This document shows, piece by piece, positions 59,001 to 64,000 of a stretch of 64,000 bases of DNA. A program made the translations under genes and the position numbers. This DNA comes from Anniella stebbinsi (lineage: Eukaryota > Chordata > Lepidosauria > Squamata > Anniellidae): NCBI GenBank assembly GCA_029215795.1, contig JARDYH010000005.1, forward strand, positions 17,578,001 to 17,642,000, written 5' to 3'. The notes under the pieces were generated by a model that saw only the letters and a list, made by a program, of their open reading frames with translations, did no database searches and was not told where the DNA came from. The first letter of the stretch is position 1, and every line of letters starts with the position of its first letter.

Positions 59001-61485
59001 TTTAAACTCTTCCAAACTGCTGCTTAATTGGTCTTTCGGGGGGGGGGGGGACTACGCAGTTCCCCCTCTTACTGTTTGAAACCAGAACCATCAAAAGGAA
59101 GTGGAAGACATAAATGTAGTCTGCATAAGGTAAACAAGGAGATAATAACCTAAACATCAGTGTTGAGTCATAGTACCATTGAAAGTAACTTAGAATAGCT
59201 CTGCAGTTTATAATGCCCCATTAGGTGCAGTGTTTTTAGAATAGCAGTCCAGGCATCCTTTCTTTTCTTTTGCTTTCATTAATCCATCTAATTGAACCAT
59301 TTAAAACAGATTGCTCAGCAGGAGTTGTATATGTCAAATCTGGTCCACATACTTTAGGAAAGAACAAGATGTATTTGAGTTTCTCATCTGTTTAATTTCT
59401 CCTGAAACACAAGATGGGGGGTGGGGTTGGGGATTCAGTACCATATATAAAATGTTATTCCACTAGGGTAGTGTTGTCTTCTGGCTGGCTCTGGTGATGC
59501 TGCTTTTTCCTGAGGGGTGGAAATGATAACGCTTTCAAAGCGTTAGAAAGAGGGCCAACCTGGTCCTGGATTCAGAGACCGTGTCATGCAATGCTCAGAG
59601 TATTGAAAATCTCAATAACCTTTGCTCCGACTCTGTGCTCATAAATCCCCCTGGCCTGCTCAAAACCACTGGTTTCCGTGGAAAGTCTGAGTAAAATGTT
59701 TTGAAATAAAAAGCTTTGGAGGGAAGATGTCTGAAGCCAAGTGGAAAACTATGTCGTTCAATATAAAACTTTTTGAATGCTGTGAAACTAAACCCCAACT
59801 TTATTGATTTTTATTAACTTTTCTATTCCACCTTATTTGCTAAAAAGCCATCAAGACTATGTTCAGCAATTTAAAACAAGAAGCATAAAAATAAGAACAT
59901 TCAAATAGTAAAACATTAAACCAACATAATTTCAAAGGCTAAATTAAAAAGATGCGTCTTCACTCCCTTTCTAAAAGCCAAGGGAATGGGGTTCAATTGT
60001 AGTTCTTGAGGGAGCTCATTCCACAGTGTGGAAGTGACATGGGAGAAAGCAAGCCCTTTTCTGTGTACCTGATAAACAGGCATCTGCTGGTAATGCTGTC
60101 CTCCAGAGAAACTCTCCTGCATATCTTAATACTTGGACAGGTTCATAACAAGAACAGGTGGTCCCATGGATAGCCAGTTCCTAAGCTGTATAGGGCTTTA
60201 AACATTAAAACCAACACCTTGAATTGAGCCCAGAAAGCAATGGGCAACCAATTTCGGCCTTTCAAGTCAAGTGCACAATGGTCCCAATACCGTGCTCCAA
60301 TTAGCAGCCTAGCAACTGCATTCTGTACCAATTGCAACTTCCAGACACTCTTCAAGGTAGCGCCACATGAGCACATTGCAAAAGTCTAAACACGATATAA
60401 CCAAGGCATGGGCCAAACAAGGAAGGAACCCCAAGAAGGAAGCCAAAAAAGCCAGAGGCAAAGGGGTGAAAACAGAGATGTGGTTTATTAAAAATAATTA
60501 CCAACGTAATTGGTGGCAGATGGAGTTATCTCCTGCTAAACCCAGCTTTCTGCAGATCATCTTATACAACTTTTCTAAATTGCATGTGCAGGTCACGTGT
60601 TTTCCTACATGGACGTGCAGTCCTGAGTACAAGAATCCCCTAGCACTTCACTGAGCAGCCTTCTCAAAGCAGAAAGAAACCTTGGTGATGTTTGTAGGAG
60701 GGACAGGAACCTGTAAGCCCAGGAACATTCAAAATTAAATGATGAGGATGGTTGGATCCCCAGCTTGATGTTGCTGCTTTAGGAGTTGCTTCCTAAATTC
60801 CTATGAGTCTCTATAAATATCCTGAGTTCCCTACTAACAGACATATGCGCCAACTTCCCAATCACATTTCCAGTGTTCTTTCCTCTATTTCCAAGTGTGG
60901 GTGACGGAAAGTAAGAGAGCAGCAGAGAGCATATAGAACCATATGTCAAAGACGGATCAACGGGATAAATAAGGAGTTGGGTGCCACCTCCTAGTCTCTT
61001 TCCTTCGTGGGCTAATGCTACAACTCCCGTTTAGAAAGAACTCCTCTGAGAATGCATTAACTGCCTTGAGTTAATTTGAGGGATGGTTTGACATAACTTT
61101 TTTTGTTGTTCCAGAGAACTTCAAACCCTTTATCCAATTTCCCAGCTCCCTGAATGACTAAAAGAGCTGTACTACTTTAAGCCATGGAGCCTATTAACAA
61201 GACAAATTCTGAGTTTGCTCACAGTTCTTCTTCGTGGTCTCTGTGCATCACACACATGGGCTCGCGCTGACGCCGAGCCAGTTGAGAAATCACTTTTACC
61301 CTTTTTGCATATATCACTGTGAGCAAGCTAACTGTTCAAAGGATTAGTGGTGTTGTCTTGAGATAATGGTCTGTACGTTAGTGGAGTCATTTTGCCTGAC
61401 ACTACTTGTGCGTGGATTATCATGGCTTCTATTTTGAGATCTAAAATTGCTTGCTTTTAATTTAATTGCAGATGCTGGAAATTGA
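44659..61485 (+). CDS. GTSF1: GTSF1, gametocyte-specific factor 1, copy B (seven coding exons, complete)
   Basis: Joining 44659-44695, 47060-47160, 48100-48226, 50307-50390, 50728-50788, 54316-54410 and 61472-61485 gives about 172 residues; mammalian GTSF1 is 167. The protein is an auxiliary factor of PIWI Argonautes in piRNA silencing. It starts [16 protein letters not shown] finger 1 is C24/H30/H40/C44 and finger 2 is C58/H64/H74/C78. The Trp motif [15 protein letters not shown] (W105, W114) binds PIWI in mammals. The tail [20 protein letters not shown] ends NAGN, close to the mammalian tail. Every junction is GT/AG and the phases are continuous. This is probably the direct functional orthologue, since it is full-length and has a promoter with RFX and MYB motifs. 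The third conserved Trp (DLW in mammals) is replaced (DLA). Confidence 0.88.
46996..47042 (+). repeat. (TG)n microsatellite 15-60 bp upstream of a GTSF1 acceptor
   Basis: About 20 GT units with one TA interruption precede CCCTTCTAG of copy B exon 2. Confidence 0.85.
47060..47160 (+). CDS. GTSF1: GTSF1 copy B coding exon 2 (CHHC finger 1)
   Basis: The exon encodes [34 protein letters not shown]. The acceptor is CTTCTAGTAG, a NAGNAG tandem. Using the second AG drops Val13 and leaves the frame intact. The donor is GTATGA. A (TG)n tract lies just upstream, within the intron. Confidence 0.9.
47505..47640 (+). mobile_element. CR1-type LINE 3' end
   Basis: TTGATGGCCTTGTAGGCTCC, TTCCAACTCTTACTATTCTA and TTGTTCTATGATTCTAA give the typical CR1 ending. 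Confidence 0.65.
48100..48226 (+). CDS. GTSF1: GTSF1 copy B coding exon 3 (CHHC finger 2)
   Basis: This 127-nt exon reads [42 protein letters not shown], which is nearly the mammalian sequence. The acceptor is CTTTCTAG and the donor is GTAAGA. Confidence 0.93.
48227..50306. other. GTSF1 copy B intron 3
   Basis: A diverged hAT-like MITE (GGACTGTAATTCCTATCAAC ... GGACTGCAACTCCCGTCA) lies at about 49445-49575. Nothing else was recognised. Confidence 0.4.
50307..50390 (+). CDS. GTSF1: GTSF1 copy B coding exon 4 (Trp motif)
   Basis: This 84-nt exon encodes [14 protein letters not shown] then [14 protein letters not shown]. The two Trp correspond to W98 and W107 of mouse and human GTSF1, which are known PIWI-contact residues. 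The donor is GTGAGA. Confidence 0.9.
50728..50788 (+). CDS. GTSF1: GTSF1 copy B coding exon 5
   Basis: This 61-nt exon, acceptor CCTTTGCAG and donor GTAGAG, encodes [25 protein letters not shown] matches FVWGT of mammals. DLA replaces DLW. Confidence 0.85.
52527..53363 (+). mobile_element. GCGCAT-rich non-autonomous DNA transposon, apparently full length
   Basis: The element is bounded by CCTCTACAAG at 52528 and its inverse CTTGTAGAGG at 53353-53362. Subterminal arms are rich in TTATGCGCATTATC-like palindromes. The middle has three direct copies of a TCTTCGCAA/TACCCCTTCCC-type unit around 52915-53030. It carries short ORFs only. It lies in the 3.5-kb intron between GTSF1 copy B exons 5 and 6. 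Related copies sit at 1-276 and from 63452. The superfamily is not determined and no clear target duplication was seen. Confidence 0.6.
54316..54410 (+). CDS. GTSF1: GTSF1 copy B coding exon 6 (C-terminal motif)
   Basis: The 95-nt exon encodes [20 protein letters not shown] then [12 protein letters not shown], matching the mammalian [23 protein letters not shown]. The donor is ACA|GTAAGT. If it is not spliced, the frame ends two codons later at TAA, giving a tail KNSK. Confidence 0.9.
54580..54960 (-). mobile_element. L2-like LINE 3' end
   Basis: The plus strand shows CATTTATTTATTTTATTG, TTTTGTATACTGCCCCATAG, CCGTAGCTCTCTGGGCAGTT and AT-rich 3'UTR, then the complement of an L2 ORF end (a KTFLF-like frame near 54850). 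Confidence 0.6.
57000..57120. mobile_element. 121-bp palindromic MITE
   Basis: The arms GATCGGGGCACTGACCTTTT, CATATATTTATA and the inverse TATAAATATATGAAAAAGTT, AGAGCCCTGATC flank a centre with a direct GCAATTTTGTG repeat. Confidence 0.7.
59800..60410 (-). mobile_element. L2-like LINE 3' fragment with broken ORF
   Basis: Minus-strand frames read [44 protein letters not shown]. After breaks they read [14 protein letters not shown] and [10 protein letters not shown], the C-terminal part of L2 ORF2. The same blocks, in better shape, occur in the LINE at 26354-28949. Confidence 0.7.
61472..61485 (+). CDS. GTSF1: GTSF1 copy B last coding exon (stop) and 3'UTR start
   Basis: After acceptor TTTAATTGCAG, the bases AT complete the split Asn codon, followed by GCT GGA AAT TGA. 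The tail becomes WKNNAGN, compared with WKNNGNAQ in mammals. The 7.1-kb preceding intron is spanned by the matching phase. The 3'UTR continues rightwards; an AATAAA occurs near 62213, but the poly(A) site is not established. Confidence 0.75.
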
Positions 61486-63451
61486 AGACCACGGCAGAAA
61501 CTGTCCCATCCAGTGGTTATCAAGTGCTCATTATCTACTCTCTTTAAATGGTTGGAGTGCCAGTTACGAGACTCAGACTAAACTTGTTCCTGTTTGGATT
61601 GGCTAAGATTTAGTGCTCTAGAACTGAATACCAGGCACCTTCTGTCCACATATTCTGAGTGCCATTTGTTCCTAGTCCTAAAACATAATAATCTGGGTTA
61701 TCTAGTAAAGTTGCTGGTTTATAAGATTTCTAGATGGTATGTTAGATGTTAGGTAGTATAATCACTTGTTCAAAGCCGGGTTGATTACTCATGTAAATAT
61801 AGTTCCCGATTGGAATAACTGGAAGTTTTTCTGCAGGTGCATAGCTTTCTAGGGTGTGGCACCTTATGCAAATGAATAATATGCTTGCATCTAGAAGAGG
61901 ACTTCTCCATGAGCTCAGTCATGATTTTTCCCCATCAAGGCCATGTAAATTACCTAGTGATTTACATGGGCATAATCTTCCCCCACTGAGATATAGGATG
62001 CATGCACTGCCCTTCCAATTTCCTGTAACAGCCTGTCATGCCGAGCATGTGTACATGCCAAGGAGGGCAACAGGGCTCTATTATGCATGATGGGGAACCC
62101 ACCATGTGTGGACATTACAACTGCACAGAGAAGGATTGTGTCCTTTCTTTATGGAAACTTTAGCTTTGAATATTAAACAAAACTTGCTCAAAAAGGCCCG
62201 CCCATTTATTGTACAATAAAATGATGATCTGGAAGACTGGCTCAATTTGTACCTTGCTAAGGCTTTGGCAATCAAGAGCTCCCTTTGTGGGTTCACATAG
62301 TCTGTCCTCCCTTATTCACAAGTTTCTTCCACATCCTGGTGTTAGCTAACCATAGTTTCCTGTGACATTCAAAGTGGCAAATTATGGTTAGTTCCTTGCC
62401 TCACTTCCACACAGTGTCCAGGTTTGAATGATCACCGGGGGGGGGGGGGGGGGGGGGAGCTTCTCCTGCCCTTGCATGGCGTGACTTCTCTAACTGCTCC
62501 TGCATGTCATCCAAACCTGGCATGTTGCACAGGTTTGGATGACAGACTTGCAGTAGGGGTTGTAGGGTGGGTATGAAGCTACCCCTGCCATGCCACGTGC
62601 CAGGTTTGGATGATGCGCTGGAGCCTGGGAAATTATGTAAATGACAGCATGTATGGAGAGATGCCACAATGGCTTGTTTTCCCCTGCAATCACTGAAACA
62701 ACCCCGCAGGTTTACAGACCCTCTTCAGACGTCACACCAAATTGTGGTTTGCCAAATCAGGATGCGAACGAGAAAGCGAGCATATAAGAACAAGGGCGCT
62801 AAAGCACCATGCCATGGTTTGATGTTAATATCTCAGTATGGCCTGTATGTTTGACAGAAGTCTCTTGGTCAAACATAAGTGATATTTAATTAGAGCCAGA
62901 CTTAAATTTTGTGGTTTAGGACAATATTAAGATACTCTAAGACAGTTGCTTCTTGGCACATTTTAAAATACAAAATAATACTAAAATCCTTAAGGGCCTT
63001 TCCTATTTGTGCTAGAAGTAGCATTGGTTGATAAGCCATTTTACGTTTCTTTTTTTACTTTAGCAAGAGATTCTTTCAAAAGATATAGAGTTTTGATTGC
63101 ACACATGCTATGCAGCCATGGAGTCACAATGGACATGAGCACATGATGGGTGTAGACACAACACAGTTGCAGCCGTCCTTTGGATAAATTTAAAGTCTAA
63201 ACACAGGCCAAATTTTATTTGTAATGCTTTTGAGAGTTCTGCATAGAAAGCAATAAACTTACTGCAGTAAGTCCTCTGCCAATTACAGTTTCGAAGTTTT
63301 GAGCCAGCTGTGTACCCTGGCTCATGAATCAACAGACTGGGGTGCTTTTGCCATGGCTTCATCAGTTGTGCTACATTTTAATACTGTTTTTATGTGGTGG
63401 CCCTGCTTGTTACAAGTCTCTCCTGTGGTTTGAGACTGACAGTTTCTTAGG
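61486..63451. other. GTSF1 copy B 3'UTR and downstream flank
   Basis: No new gene was found. A G-run lies at 62438-62458. A hairpin CATGTCATCCAAACCTG / CAGGTTTGGATGACA at about 62503-62543 and a third CAGGTTTGGATGA at 62610 resemble MITE ends of the TTTGGAxGACA family. Confidence 0.4.
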
Positions 63452-63560
63452 CCCCCTCTACAAGGTTCCCCGATTGTGCGCATCTCCTGACAATTGCTTT
63501 TACACCTAATGAAACTCGCTTTAAAGTTGTTGACATGCATGCAAATGTTGCTAAAAGTAA
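63452..63560 (-). mobile_element. End of a third GCGCAT-type element
   Basis: CCCTCTACAAGG, then CGATTGTGCGCAT and CTTTTACACCTAATG match the right terminus of the 52.5-kb element in reverse complement. The internal sequence then diverges. How far it extends toward the right edge is unclear. Confidence 0.45.
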
Positions 63561-63959
63561 TACACTTTGTCCCAGGTTTTGCACCCTTTATTCTCCCCGC
63601 CTACCAGAATCTCCCGCCTTTGGTTACCTAGATTACCTGCCAGGAATGATGTGGTTAACCTGTTTGGCTACCTCTCTCCCCTCCAATTTTGCCACCAGCT
63701 GAAGTTGTCCCCCCTCCCAAAACTGCTCAGGAGTAAATGGGAATGTGCCCTATAAGTTTCCCCCTCCAGCACCCTTTGAAAACTTATTTTTAGTCAGGGC
63801 TGCCTCTCTCTGTCCCCCCCCCCCTTTTCGCCCAATTGCCATTTCAAGTGAATTGGTCAGGAGTAAATGGGAATGTGCCTCACACACACACATGCCAAAA
63901 CAGACGGGAGTGCTGCTTCGTTTCTTCCCCCTCCTCTTCCTAGCGAGCTCAACCGTTGT

Positions 63960-63960
<1 letters not shown>

Positions 63961-63998
<38 letters not shown>
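63961..63998 (+). repeat. (CA)n microsatellite at the window edge
   Basis: Uninterrupted CA units after GTTGTAAAA. Confidence 0.9.

Positions 63999-64000
<2 letters not shown>

Overview
The window is vertebrate nuclear DNA, most likely from a squamate reptile (lizard or snake). It has introns with GT/AG junctions, no dense coding, and a mix of dispersed repeats: L2-clade and CR1 LINEs, an R4-like LINE, a Penelope-like fragment carrying a hammerhead-ribozyme motif, tRNA-derived SINEs, and many hAT-like and foldback MITEs. The species cannot be named from the sequence.

Three protein-coding genes can be read by joining short exons. (1) The 5' part of NCKAP1L (HEM1, the haematopoietic WAVE-complex subunit) lies on the minus strand. 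Coding exons 1-3 are at 9767-9868, 4674-4784 and 854-946, and the gene continues off the left edge. (2) A GTSF1-like paralogue ('copy A') lies on the plus strand with coding exons between 18838 and 29461. (3) A complete GTSF1 gene ('copy B') lies on the plus strand, with coding exons from 44659 to 61485 and a probable promoter and non-coding first exon near 40 kb. NCKAP1L and GTSF1 are head-to-head neighbours in mammals too, so this is conserved synteny plus a local tandem duplication of GTSF1. GTSF1 proteins have two CHHC zinc fingers and act in the germline as partners of PIWI Argonautes. Both copies keep both zinc fingers and the same exon phases. Copy A has a shortened N-terminus and a frame-diverged, shortened C-terminus.

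Layout: 1-10.2 kb is NCKAP1L with intronic MITEs and a Penelope-like fragment. 10.2-15 kb is a nest of transposons inside transposons, including a 2453-bp foldback hAT element with a perfect 8-bp target duplication. 15-30 kb is GTSF1 copy A, whose introns hold an R4-like LINE, a decayed hAT and a 5'-truncated L2 LINE with an 805-codon open frame. 30-39.7 kb is intergenic with repeat fragments only. 39.7-61.5 kb is GTSF1 copy B. 61.5-64 kb is its downstream flank and ends in a (CA)n microsatellite. I found no rRNA, tRNA or CRISPR.

The most interesting items are the GTSF1 tandem pair (with a piRNA-pathway promoter signature on copy B), the hammerhead-ribozyme motifs, the foldback hAT, and a MITE sitting about 10 bp from an NCKAP1L splice donor. 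Exon calls come from hand reading of splice sites and recalled family sequences; no alignment was run.
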